The translations under genes and the position numbers were made by a program. A DNA stretch of 64,000 nucleotides, taken from positions 1 through 64,000 of the forward strand of contig JAQXNX010000032.1 in the NCBI GenBank assembly GCA_029098225.1, read 5' to 3'. The notes below the pieces were generated by a model, which worked only from the letters and a program-made list of their open reading frames with translations, did no database searches and had not been told where the DNA came from. Positions 15,734 through 25,284 of the stretch are shown here, piece after piece. Position 1 is the stretch's first letter; each line of letters begins with the position of its first letter. This DNA comes from Spirochaetales bacterium (lineage in GTDB: Bacteria > Spirochaetota > Spirochaetia > Treponematales > Treponemataceae).

Positions 15734-17200
15734 TTAGACAATCTTATCAAGAGCTTCTACAACTTCTGTATCGTAGAGCTCTGGCTGTTCACGTAATTTC
15801 TGAACTGCAGATTCCTTATCCATAGCATCACGGAAAGTACGTTTGCTGGAAAGAGAAACATAAGTTTCTGCAACACGAATAAGTCTTGCAATCTGAGGAA
15901 TATCATCTCCTACAAGACCATTAGGATAACCACTGCCATCCATATTTTCGTGATGCTTCATAGCTGCATCTTCAAATACGCTCCAGTATTTTTTTGGAAC
16001 AAAATCAAGATGCTTTTCTGCAAGTCTTACATGCTCTTTCATTGCATCTTTTTCTTCGTCTGTAAGAGAAGTTGCTGTAAGCAAATCAGGATCAATATCA
16101 AGGAAGCCGGCATCGTAAATCATAGCTGCACAGAAATTCAACATAGACATTCCCTGTGGAAGCCCAAGCTGGTTCGAAAGTTTATAAACAAGTTCACTTA
16201 CATTCTTTGAGTTATTTTTTCTTCCTGTTGCAGAATCTATCTGCGCTCCAATTTCTTCACACTTAACTGCAAGCTGTTTAATTTCTTCTTCATCATTTTC
16301 AGAAAAATCTATATCTGGTAAAGCCTGTGCAGGAGCCCAGGTAGAAGAACCTGCAAGTCGCAGCTGAGGATTTCCACCATATAAATCGGTTACACCGCCA
16401 AGCATAAGTCTGTTTGTCTGACTTTGATTTGCAGCAAGCATTTTGAATGCCTGTACATATTGTTCCTGCTGAACCTGCTGAACTTTAGATGCTTTGCGCA
16501 CAATAATCATAATAAGAAGAACAATAATAAATATAACTACTGCAATTCCAATAATAGATAGAACAATAATCTTATTTGATTTTTTGTTTACTTCAACATA
16601 TTCACTGATTTTTGCCTGGCTTTCTTTAGTTGCTTCTGTCTGAGCCTTCATAGCATCTATCTGCTGCTGCTGAAACGCTTTACTATCTTCAGACTGCTGG
16701 CGAATTGCTTCTGCCTGCTGCTTCATAGCCTCTGCCTGAGCATCCATAGATTCCTGCTGAGCTTCAAAGCGTTCCTGATCAACCTTCTTCTGCTGTTCTT
16801 TTTCTGCTTTTTCTGCTGCTTTTTCTTTGTTAATCTGATCCTGCTCAATCTGTTTTACCAGCGTTCTGATAGTTGCATTCTCAATATTAGGATACTGAGT
16901 TAACTTTTCTTTAATAGCAATCATCTCATCGTCATCGTATTTGGCCTGAATATTTTTAAGCTTTTGAGTATAAACTGTACGAGCAAAATACAATACATTA
17001 GCTTGAGAATCTTCATCTTTTGCAACAGCCAAAGCCTGATTCACATATTTGTAAGCATCTTCAATGTTCCCGTCTTCATATGCTTCATTAGCTTTATCCA
17101 GAAACTTTATGGACAAGTCAGTAGTAGCAGCAGAAACATTCACTGCCAGCAATACAAATAGAATAGAAATTAAAATTTTTTTAGCTTTATCTAATAACAT
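15734..17200 (-). CDS. membrane-anchored HD-GYP-like protein with degenerate HD motif
   Basis: 488 residues from ATG 17200, placed 6 nt after GGAG (17210-17207); a TTG at 17212 is possible but lacks a site. Order: signal peptide (ISILFVLLAVNVSA), TPR-like region, long Gln/Glu-rich coiled coil, one membrane helix (KIIVLSIIGIAVVIFIIVLL), then an HD-GYP-like domain with HHENMDGSGYPNGL. In active HD-GYP phosphodiesterases the second block is HD; here it reads AAMIYDAGFLDI, with Tyr in place of the metal-binding His. It may sense or bind c-di-GMP without cleaving it. The gene start overlaps the barrel protein upstream. Confidence 0.8.
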   Translation of the reverse strand: MLLDKAKKILISILFVLLAVNVSAATTDLSIKFLDKANEAYEDGNIEDAYKYVNQALAVAKDEDSQANVLYFARTVYTQKLKNIQAKYDDDEMIAIKEKLTQYPNIENATIRTLVKQIEQDQINKEKAAEKAEKEQQKKVDQERFEAQQESMDAQAEAMKQQAEAIRQQSEDSKAFQQQQIDAMKAQTEATKESQAKISEYVEVNKKSNKIIVLSIIGIAVVIFIIVLLIMIIVRKASKVQQVQQEQYVQAFKMLAANQSQTNRLMLGGVTDLYGGNPQLRLAGSSTWAPAQALPDIDFSENDEEEIKQLAVKCEEIGAQIDSATGRKNNSKNVSELVYKLSNQLGLPQGMSMLNFCAAMIYDAGFLDIDPDLLTATSLTDEEKDAMKEHVRLAEKHLDFVPKKYWSVFEDAAMKHHENMDGSGYPNGLVGDDIPQIARLIRVAETYVSLSSKRTFRDAMDKESAVQKLREQPELYDTEVVEALDKIV

Positions 17201-18308
17201 TTTCAACTCCAATTGCCAATATTATGCTAGCGCGATTTTCCAGTCCAACGTCCCGGAGAAGAATTTTGTCTCTAAGCCCAATATTGAATGTAAGTTTTAC
17301 CCTCTCTAATTCTGCATAAGGAATTTCCAAATTAGCAGAAGCTCCCATTGCAAAATTTATATCATTATAGAAAAGATGTCCTGCATACCAGTCTGCTCCT
17401 AAATCAAGGCGCAAAGGTCCTAAAGGAAGCTTTTCTAATTTTAATCCGACAAATGGAGAAAGCATTGTATCGCTAACAGCTTCGGCTGTAAGCGGAGCTT
17501 TATCTGATTTTCCAGTTAGCAAAGTTGCAAAGCCTGCCCTTACAAAAAGATTCTGCAAAGGACCTGCCGTAACTTTAGGTGCAATTTCCAGATCTCCAAC
17601 CAGAGGAATCTTCTTTTCTTCATCGGCAAAAGAAAGGAACTGAACGCCACCAAATGCATCGACTCCCATTATCATTTTATTCGGTAATGTATACTCATAA
17701 CGGAAATCCAGAGAAATTCCATAATGGAATGTTTCTATATCGTTAATTGGAGCATGAAGCCACAAAACATCAGCTAAGCCGAGTGCACCCTTCCAGCTTG
17801 AACTGGTGAGCGTTGTTTCTTTTCCAGAAATATAAACAGAATTACCCTCTGCTGTTCCTGCAGAAACATATTCTTTTTCTACGTTCTTTCTCTGCTTTTC
17901 TTTTTCATATTCAACACGGGCAATTTCAAGAAGTCGTTTTTGCTCTTCCTCCAGTTCATGCTCCCTCTGAACTTCATATGCTTCAGAAATTACAGAATAC
18001 ATTTCCACAGCCTGCTCGTTATCCAGATTATTTTCTATAACGATTACAATTGCGGCCATAGCAAAGTCATAATCATTATTAACAATCAAACGGCGGATTT
18101 TCTTTTCTGTATAATTTTCTATCAGGTAATAATATTTATCGTTATTATTTTCTGATAAAACTGTATTCAGTTCATCTTCTGATTTAATTATAAAAATATG
18201 GTCAATTTCTTTATAAATTTTAGCAACATATTCCTCAACTGCAAATAAAGGAACCGAGCATATAAAAATCAGAAAAACTGTGAAAAATCTTTTAATTCCC
18301 GTAAACAT
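17187..18308 (-). CDS. exported protein with coiled coil and C-terminal outer-membrane-barrel-like region
   Basis: 373 residues from ATG 18308 (AGAGG upstream, and the signal peptide IKRFFTVFLIFICSVPLFA becomes N-terminal); a longer start at 18341 would run into the giant gene. A helical region with TPR-like character and charged coiled coil (ELEEEQKRLLEIARVEYEKE) spans about 40-160. The rest alternates hydrophobic residues in the amphipathic strand pattern of outer membrane beta-barrels (YGISLDFRYEYTLP, LRLDLGADWYAGH). It sits between the HD-GYP-like gene and the Ig-array gene with overlaps on both sides, suggesting one operon and a shared envelope complex. Confidence 0.7.
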   Translation of the reverse strand: MFTGIKRFFTVFLIFICSVPLFAVEEYVAKIYKEIDHIFIIKSEDELNTVLSENNNDKYYYLIENYTEKKIRRLIVNNDYDFAMAAIVIVIENNLDNEQAVEMYSVISEAYEVQREHELEEEQKRLLEIARVEYEKEKQRKNVEKEYVSAGTAEGNSVYISGKETTLTSSSWKGALGLADVLWLHAPINDIETFHYGISLDFRYEYTLPNKMIMGVDAFGGVQFLSFADEEKKIPLVGDLEIAPKVTAGPLQNLFVRAGFATLLTGKSDKAPLTAEAVSDTMLSPFVGLKLEKLPLGPLRLDLGADWYAGHLFYNDINFAMGASANLEIPYAELERVKLTFNIGLRDKILLRDVGLENRASIILAIGVENVIR

Positions 18309-18330
18309 AATCAGCCTCTTTCTCCATTTT

Positions 18331-21300
18331 TTAGAACACATTAGTTCTTAAACCGATTCCAAATTGTGGAATAAGATTCTTAATCTTAACCTGGCTAGTA
18401 ACGTCTGTAGGGATAAACCACAATGAGCCTTCGGTGTACAATGAAAATGCACTGAACATCTTTACATTCTGCAACTGAACTCTTGGGAATTCAAGTTGAG
18501 CCAACAGGGCAGAAAGAATCTGAGGTTTACCGCTGGCAGTTTCCATAAAGTAAGAGAAGTCTGCACCTACTGCAACCGAAGCATACAACCAGTCAAAATC
18601 GTGACCAAAGAAATATGCAAATGGAATTGACGTAACATTTGCAAGAATCTTAAAGCTCAAGACGTTTCCACCATATCGCAGGTTTGTAAGGTCAAGATTA
18701 AGAATAGAACTTACTGCATCTCTCTGTTCCTGTGTAAACTGACCAAATGAGAACTGAAGTTTTACAACATCATCGAAGGCTGTAAGACCAAGTCCTGCTG
18801 CAAACAATGTAGAACCCCAGAACTTAAAGTCAATATATAATCCCTGAATAAACGATGGAACTTCATAAGAAGCCTTATCGCCCTTTCTCAATGTTACAAC
18901 TACATCTTCCAGACTTACATCATCATTAGAAAGTCCCGAAGCTATAAGCTGCTGATTGTATCTGCCGCCTGCAGAAGGAGCAATTAACTTAACAGTAGGA
19001 CTTGTATTATCAATCTGAACTATAGTTCGTGTAATTGCAACCTCACCATTCAACATTGTAGCACGAATCAGGAAGAAGTGGTAACCTTCTGCAATATCCT
19101 GATTTTCTATGCGGTACATCCACTTTTCATTTTTAGAAAGCTCTGTGAATGTTTTACCATTATCCATACTAAGCTCAATTTTTGCAACTTTTTTAGCTGC
19201 AACCATAGCCTTGTATTCAGGAGTAGCTTCTTTTGTTTTAGAAAGAAGAAGCTCATCTTCGCTTACAGAATATCCTGCCTGACCACGAATATACGGACGG
19301 TTTGTTGCAAAATCTCCATAAGTAAAGTTATCAATTGTAATCCAAGGTCCAACCGGACTATAGGTAATTCGCTGCTCACGAGAAGAAACTACTTTTCCTG
19401 TCTTAAGGATTGTATCTACTCTGTAAACATGTTCACCTTCCTGAATATTTTCTGGTCCCAAATCAAACTTAAAGAAGCCGGAATCTGTCAGCTGAGTATC
19501 CTGCAAATTCTGTCCGTCAAGGATAAGGCGGAGAGTTTCTATTTCATTTTCAGATTCAGACATACCATAGATTGTAAATACACCATTCTTGTGTTCACCA
19601 TCAAGAGGATAAAGAATATCTACTGTTGCAGGTGGTCTGCTCTTATCTAAGTGAATATTACGGCTGACATTTGTAATATTTCCTGCAGCATCCTTTGCTG
19701 TAACTTCTACGTTGTAGTTTCCATCTGAAAGCGAACGTAAATCAAATGTCTGACCAATAATTCTGTCTACTGTAAGAGGATAATTTTCTGGTTTTCCACC
19801 CTTATCAAGGCTTCTTACAGTTACATACAATTCTGTAACTTCTACATTATCATAAACAGAACCAGAGAAGAACAAGGTTCCTGTTGTAGTTGAATCATCA
19901 ATAGGAAGTTCAAGAGAAAGCTCCGGTGCATTGTTATCAATATTAATTAAACTTGAATACAAGCCCTGTATTCCATAATTATCTGTAATCTTTAAGAATA
20001 CAACCTGTGTTCCACCAGGAATTGCGCGGGTATCTACAGTATAATTCCATTCTGTTGTACCAACTGCATCGTTATAGCTGTTACCATTATCAAGAGAAAG
20101 CTGAACCTTCTGAATTCCGTTCTTATCACTTGACCAGCCGGAAATTGTAATTGTTTCTCTTACAGTTTCATCAATTGTAGGAGCGACTACAGCACCTTTT
20201 GGTTCTTCAAGAGAAACTCTGAAGGTTCTTGTAACTTCGTTTCCTTTTACTCCATTAACATCTACTGCATAAACAGAAACTGTATGTTCATTATCTGTCA
20301 TTGTAGAAAGAGGAACCTGAATTACAAAATTGCTCTTTAATTTATATTCAGCCTCAGGATCTTCAAACTGGTATACTTCGTTTGTAGAAACCTGTTTATA
20401 TGGACCATTATCAATCTTATAATAAACAAAGCTTTCACCATCATCATCAATTACAATTCCAGAAATTTCAAAGTCCCTTGTAATAACCTGTAAGTCTTCC
20501 GGAATATTTATTTCTGCAATTGGAAGATCAGATTCTGTATCAATCAGGAAGTCCCAAGATTCAATCGTCTTAACATTGCCTGCTGCATCGCGGAATACAA
20601 ATGACATTGTTTCATCTATTGGAGCTTCTTCTGTACCAACCATTGTATAAACTATGCGGCCAGGAGTAAGAGGAACTTTTATTTGTTCTTTGCCACGTAC
20701 AGGAGGTCCAACATATTCTGCCTGATTAAAGTAACCATTATCGGTAACAGAGAATACAATTGTATTTGTTCCATTTATAATATCATCTCCCTTAGGAAGT
20801 TTAACATAAACTTCTGGTGGAGTTATATCCTTATCAATTGCTGTAAGGCAATAAGAAATGTGACCGCCCGAATCTTCAGCTTTTACATTTATTTTTACAA
20901 GACCTTCCGGTAAATCTGTAATATCAATTGTCTGAGAGAAGGTTACTCCCTGAGTATTCTTCTGTGCACCTATATTAAATTCCTTCCAGCTTTCACCATT
21001 GTCAAAGGAATATGCTACAGAACGGATTCCGAGCGCATCGGCTGCAGTTCCCGAAATTTTAACTTCATTATTTATCCATGAAGCAAGTTCTGGAGTTACA
21101 ATATTCAAATCCGGAGGAGTTGAATCTACAATAAAGTTCAATGGTTCAGAAGTATATGTTTTTCCAATTCTATCTGTAATGCGCACAGAAACATTTCTGT
21201 AACGACCATCTTTTTCCGCCTTAAGCTTAATAAGATTTCCATCTACTTCTACAAGTAAACCGGCTGTTGCAGAAACAACTTCTGCTCTAAGCGGAGCAAA

Positions 21301-24300
21301 AGTATTTGCATAATAATAGAATTCTGAATTTGTTGTAAGAATATAAGATGATTCTTCTTCATTATAAGATGCTGATCCATCAGGCAAAACATAAATCTTA
21401 GATTCATCATCAATCTTATTTTCATCCTTTTCGCGGATAATAGAAATATTTCCAACTATTGTCTGTTCTAGAGAACCAGCTTTTACTGTAACCTTACATT
21501 TATTTACACGAACAGGAAGATTTGCAACAGGAATTTCTGCCGTCCATCTTGTTGGATTATCTGGAAGCGGTTTAATAAGTTTTGCACTTCCCTTCTGTGT
21601 ATTATCGCCGCCAAAGGTTTCTTCTCCGCTGAATTCATAAATTACTGAATTAACTGCGGCTCCAGTGTCTATATATACTGTAATAGTTTTAGCAGCTTTT
21701 TCGCCGTAATTCATAATTACAGGCATTCCGCTAAGATATTCTTTACCATCCACCATTGCAAAGTTTGCAGAAAGCGATGGATTCTTTACAGCAGTAAATT
21801 TTCCTGCAGCTAATTTTCCGGAAGCCGGATCTGCCACAGAGAAGTCTACAGGATTATTTCCTTCATTCATTTCTGAACGATAGAATACCTTAAAGTTATC
21901 ACTAAGTTCTCCCTGATAAACTGCTACAGCATAAACATCAAATCCGTCTAACCATGAAATTACAGGAGCCTTAGCAACAGGCATCTTTCCATTTTCTTCT
22001 GTAACATCTGGAATTGTAGTAAATGAAACAGCTTTTGCAGATTTATTTCCACCTGCACTTTCTGCAATAATTTCTACAACGTACATTCCAGGTTCAAAAG
22101 TCTGAGCATCTATAGAAAAATTAAAGTTTCCGCCATTATCAACGCTTAAAGACTGTAAATCGTTTGCAGCCGGATTGGCTGTAACAGAAGCAATCACACC
22201 TTTTTGAATATTTGCGCTTGCACTAAGAATTCTGTATTTAACATTTCCAACTCCAGTTTCGCATTTTACGTTGCCGGAAATTGTAACACTTTCATATCTT
22301 GCATCTATTGCAGTAGATGAAGCCTGATCTAATGTAATTACAGGCAAAGCAGTGTCTGCCTTAAATCTTATTGGAGAAGATTCAAGAACATTTCCTTCTG
22401 CAGTTTTTACACGAACAATTACATCGGCAGAAGAACCAACAGCTTCCTGAGCTATGAGCTTTATTTGATTTCCATCAAGCTCGGCCTTTGCAAATGGAGT
22501 TGAAGGAACAAGCTCAACCGATTGAGCAGTTGCACCAAGAACAAAACAGCTTGCAGGGAATTCCATATTATTAATTACAGATCCGTCCGAATCAAAACGA
22601 CTGTCATCGAATACAATTTTTGGTTCATCAGTTTCTATTTTTGTCGTGTTAGTTACATAGAATAAAGTTTTGTAGGTAGAAGTTCTTCCGATTGAATCTG
22701 TCGCAGTAATCAATGCCTTTACAACACCTTTAGGGAAGTCGCTTGTTACAGGAATATTAACAACATAAGAAGCAGTATTTTTCAATTCAACGTCATTTTC
22801 AATAGAACCATCGCTGCCCCAGTTTAAAATTGTATGAACATTAGTAAGGCCAACCTGAGATTCTACAGTAACAGCAAATGTTGAACCGCTTTCCGGATGA
22901 ATTGCCATTCCGGTATTAAAATCAAGGGAATCTTTTCCTCTATTAACTTTCTTATTTGTAAAGGTTGGAGCAATTCCTTTTGAAACAATATTTGTTACGA
23001 CAGGATTTCCTTCTACTCCATTTACATCTACAGGAGTAACTATTACTTTATGATTTCCTGCATTCAATTCTCCAGGAGGAAGAATCTGATAATAGAATAC
23101 GCCGTTTGTTTCAAATACATATGGTTCCTGACTGTCAAGCTGAATTTTTACAGCACTTACAGAATCATCATCAGTAACAATACCACGCGCATAAAGAGCA
23201 TCGGAATCTGCAAATATCTGACCGTCTGAAGGTTCTGATACAACAGCCAAAGGCTTATCTGCTTCCTGATTGAGTTTAATATCACGTGTAATTTCTACAA
23301 CGTTTTTTGCCAGGTCTACAGCCTTTATAGTGAATTTTTTTGATTTATCTTTAGAACCCAGAGTATCAACTTCTACAGCCCAATATGGGTTTCCAGGAAT
23401 AATCTCTATTTCTCCTGAAGTATCTGAGCCAAAGCTCCAGTTCAAAGAAGTAATTCCTACAGTATCTTTTGCAATACCGGCAATGGTAAATTTACCGTTT
23501 GCCTCTTCATCAGCTGCCGGAGTAATAACCTTAACATCCGGTTTTGTATTATCAACAAAATAAAGGAAGGTATAAATTCCTACAGAACCGGCCATATCAG
23601 TTGCACGGAACCATAAGACATTTGGTCCATCCTGGAATTTTTTTGTATCAAGGCTTAAAGAGAATGTACATATATCTTTTGCTTTATTTGTACTGAGCTT
23701 TATTGGTGCAAAAATTTTTCCGTTATCTGTTGAATATTCCAGCTGTTTAATTCCGTTTCCATCAGAAACTACACCTTCGAATTTTACTGTTCCAGAAACA
23801 AGAACACCCATTTCCTCGTTATTTACAAGTGTAACAGGCTGTTTTCTGTCAAGCTGCCAGGTTACTACAAGAGGATTACTAACTACCGGAACTTCATTAA
23901 TATCGTAACCGATAACTTTTATGGTATGAGGACCTTCCTCTAAATCATTTGTATCAAGGTAATATGACCAGAATTCCGTTCCTTCGGCCTCAACCCGTTT
24001 TTCAATTTCAGTTCCTTCATCAAGAATTAATTCAACGCGCGAAACTCCATCATCATCAACACAACTACCGATAATGTTAAGGTTTCCAATTACACGCATA
24101 TTTGGATAAGGGTTTGTAACGCCACAAATTGGAATATCAGATTTTGGGTCAAGCCAGATATTATGAGGGCCTTCGATATATGTATTACCACCGAGGTCTT
24201 TTGCGGTAATTAAAATATTATATTTACCAGCCTTTTTACTTTCCAGATCAAAAGTTTCCTGCCAGCTGTTTAAATTTTCAACTTCGATATCTTCGATATC

Positions 24301-24375
24301 TTTTTTTCCGTGCGCAAAAACAGAGAGCGAAGCAAACAGGAAGAGAGAAATTGTTAAATACTTTTTAAAATTCAT
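18331..24375 (-). CDS. giant surface protein: tandem Ig-like domains and C-terminal barrel-like domain
   Basis: 2014 residues from ATG 24375 behind GGAGG. After a signal peptide (KKYLTISLFLFASLSVFA) come many repeats of about 90-100 residues with Ig-like/Big words such as ITSLNWSFGSD, GIKQLEYSTDNGK, DGPNVLWFRATDMAG, GIQKVQLSLDNGNSY and EVTAKDAAGNITNVSR. The last about 190 residues (from SFIQGLYIDFKF) are amphipathic strands ending in GIGLRTNVF, as in outer membrane barrels with a terminal aromatic residue. This suggests a barrel-anchored, surface- or periplasm-spanning array, perhaps adhesive. Divergent from cobB; downstream genes overlap or lie close. Confidence 0.8.
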   Translation of the reverse strand: MNFKKYLTISLFLFASLSVFAHGKKDIEDIEVENLNSWQETFDLESKKAGKYNILITAKDLGGNTYIEGPHNIWLDPKSDIPICGVTNPYPNMRVIGNLNIIGSCVDDDGVSRVELILDEGTEIEKRVEAEGTEFWSYYLDTNDLEEGPHTIKVIGYDINEVPVVSNPLVVTWQLDRKQPVTLVNNEEMGVLVSGTVKFEGVVSDGNGIKQLEYSTDNGKIFAPIKLSTNKAKDICTFSLSLDTKKFQDGPNVLWFRATDMAGSVGIYTFLYFVDNTKPDVKVITPAADEEANGKFTIAGIAKDTVGITSLNWSFGSDTSGEIEIIPGNPYWAVEVDTLGSKDKSKKFTIKAVDLAKNVVEITRDIKLNQEADKPLAVVSEPSDGQIFADSDALYARGIVTDDDSVSAVKIQLDSQEPYVFETNGVFYYQILPPGELNAGNHKVIVTPVDVNGVEGNPVVTNIVSKGIAPTFTNKKVNRGKDSLDFNTGMAIHPESGSTFAVTVESQVGLTNVHTILNWGSDGSIENDVELKNTASYVVNIPVTSDFPKGVVKALITATDSIGRTSTYKTLFYVTNTTKIETDEPKIVFDDSRFDSDGSVINNMEFPASCFVLGATAQSVELVPSTPFAKAELDGNQIKLIAQEAVGSSADVIVRVKTAEGNVLESSPIRFKADTALPVITLDQASSTAIDARYESVTISGNVKCETGVGNVKYRILSASANIQKGVIASVTANPAANDLQSLSVDNGGNFNFSIDAQTFEPGMYVVEIIAESAGGNKSAKAVSFTTIPDVTEENGKMPVAKAPVISWLDGFDVYAVAVYQGELSDNFKVFYRSEMNEGNNPVDFSVADPASGKLAAGKFTAVKNPSLSANFAMVDGKEYLSGMPVIMNYGEKAAKTITVYIDTGAAVNSVIYEFSGEETFGGDNTQKGSAKLIKPLPDNPTRWTAEIPVANLPVRVNKCKVTVKAGSLEQTIVGNISIIREKDENKIDDESKIYVLPDGSASYNEEESSYILTTNSEFYYYANTFAPLRAEVVSATAGLLVEVDGNLIKLKAEKDGRYRNVSVRITDRIGKTYTSEPLNFIVDSTPPDLNIVTPELASWINNEVKISGTAADALGIRSVAYSFDNGESWKEFNIGAQKNTQGVTFSQTIDITDLPEGLVKINVKAEDSGGHISYCLTAIDKDITPPEVYVKLPKGDDIINGTNTIVFSVTDNGYFNQAEYVGPPVRGKEQIKVPLTPGRIVYTMVGTEEAPIDETMSFVFRDAAGNVKTIESWDFLIDTESDLPIAEINIPEDLQVITRDFEISGIVIDDDGESFVYYKIDNGPYKQVSTNEVYQFEDPEAEYKLKSNFVIQVPLSTMTDNEHTVSVYAVDVNGVKGNEVTRTFRVSLEEPKGAVVAPTIDETVRETITISGWSSDKNGIQKVQLSLDNGNSYNDAVGTTEWNYTVDTRAIPGGTQVVFLKITDNYGIQGLYSSLINIDNNAPELSLELPIDDSTTTGTLFFSGSVYDNVEVTELYVTVRSLDKGGKPENYPLTVDRIIGQTFDLRSLSDGNYNVEVTAKDAAGNITNVSRNIHLDKSRPPATVDILYPLDGEHKNGVFTIYGMSESENEIETLRLILDGQNLQDTQLTDSGFFKFDLGPENIQEGEHVYRVDTILKTGKVVSSREQRITYSPVGPWITIDNFTYGDFATNRPYIRGQAGYSVSEDELLLSKTKEATPEYKAMVAAKKVAKIELSMDNGKTFTELSKNEKWMYRIENQDIAEGYHFFLIRATMLNGEVAITRTIVQIDNTSPTVKLIAPSAGGRYNQQLIASGLSNDDVSLEDVVVTLRKGDKASYEVPSFIQGLYIDFKFWGSTLFAAGLGLTAFDDVVKLQFSFGQFTQEQRDAVSSILNLDLTNLRYGGNVLSFKILANVTSIPFAYFFGHDFDWLYASVAVGADFSYFMETASGKPQILSALLAQLEFPRVQLQNVKMFSAFSLYTEGSLWFIPTDVTSQVKIKNLIPQFGIGLRTNVF

Positions 24376-24490
24376 TATTTTGCCTCCAAAAATAACGATT
24401 GCTAAAACTGTTTCTCTCCTTGTACAATTTTAGTTTAGAATTATACTTTTTATATATCGGCAGATTTAGACTATAAAATTACTAAAATTT

Positions 24491-24510
24491 CGGATATAAT
24501 AAAATATCCG
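24491..24510 (+). promoter_or_regulatory. cobB -10 element inside a palindrome
   Basis: CGGATAT-AATAAA-ATATCCG is a 7-bp inverted repeat that contains TATAAT (24495-24500), 30 nt ahead of the cobB start. A regulator bound here would cover the promoter. No clear -35 was found. Confidence 0.4.
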
Positions 24511-24530
24511 GCAAACAGGGGGTAACTTTT

Positions 24531-25271
24531 TTGAATAAACCTGATATTAATATTTTACAACAACTTATTGATAAAAGCAAAAGAATTGTTTTTTTTGGCG
24601 GAGCTGGAGTTTCTACCGAATCCGGAATCCCAGATTTTAGAAGTGTTGACGGATTGTATAATCAGCAATGGAAATACCCGCCTGAACAGATTATAAGCAG
24701 AAGTTTTTTTAACGCAAACCCAAAAGAATTTTACAGATTTTATCGTGCAAAATTACTTCCAAAAGGAATTGAACCGAATGCAGCTCATTATAAGCTTGCC
24801 GAGATGGAACAAAAAGGAAAGCTCACGGCTGTTATTACACAGAATATTGATGGTCTTCATCAGAAGGCAGGCAGCAAGGTTGTATATGAGCTCCATGGAA
24901 GTACATTAAGAAATTATTGCATGGATTGTCATGAATTTTATGATGAAAAAATTATAGAAGAAAGTGAAAATTCAAGTGACGGGCTTCCTCATTGCAGAAA
25001 ATGCGGCGGCCTTATAAAACCAGATGTCGTCTTATACGAAGAAGGTCTGGATGATGAAATTATCAATAATTCAATAATGGCAATAAAAGAAGCAGACATG
25101 TTAATTATCGGTGGAACTTCTCTAACGGTATATCCTGCTGCAGGCCTTGTAAATTATTTTAAAGGAGACTCTCTTGTTTTACTGAACAAAAGTGTAACGT
25201 CTCAGGATAATTACGCAACACTTGCCATTCACGAACCGATCGGACAGGTTTTAAGCCAGATAACAGTATAA
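24531..25271 (+). CDS. cobB: NAD-dependent protein deacylase, SIR2 family
   Basis: 246 residues starting at TTG 24531 after AGGGGGT. Removes acyl groups from lysines, using NAD and releasing nicotinamide. Motifs: GAGVSTESGIPDFRS (NAD binding), TQNIDGLH, catalytic His in VYELHGS, two zinc knuckles CMDCHEF and CRKCGG, and IGGTSLTVYPAAGLV. Bacterial class (short, no extensions), cytoplasmic. It is the only plus-strand gene in this stretch and converges on the next gene with a 13-nt gap, so no separate terminator is visible. Confidence 0.95.
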   Translation: MNKPDINILQQLIDKSKRIVFFGGAGVSTESGIPDFRSVDGLYNQQWKYPPEQIISRSFFNANPKEFYRFYRAKLLPKGIEPNAAHYKLAEMEQKGKLTAVITQNIDGLHQKAGSKVVYELHGSTLRNYCMDCHEFYDEKIIEESENSSDGLPHCRKCGGLIKPDVVLYEEGLDDEIINNSIMAIKEADMLIIGGTSLTVYPAAGLVNYFKGDSLVLLNKSVTSQDNYATLAIHEPIGQVLSQITV

Positions 25272-25284
25272 AATGAACTATGCT

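Noticed and set aside
19078-19650. 190-residue plus-strand frame inside the Ig-array gene
   Set aside because: Antisense to a clearly coding repeat region; Cys/Phe/Ile-rich translation typical of a reverse-frame shadow.
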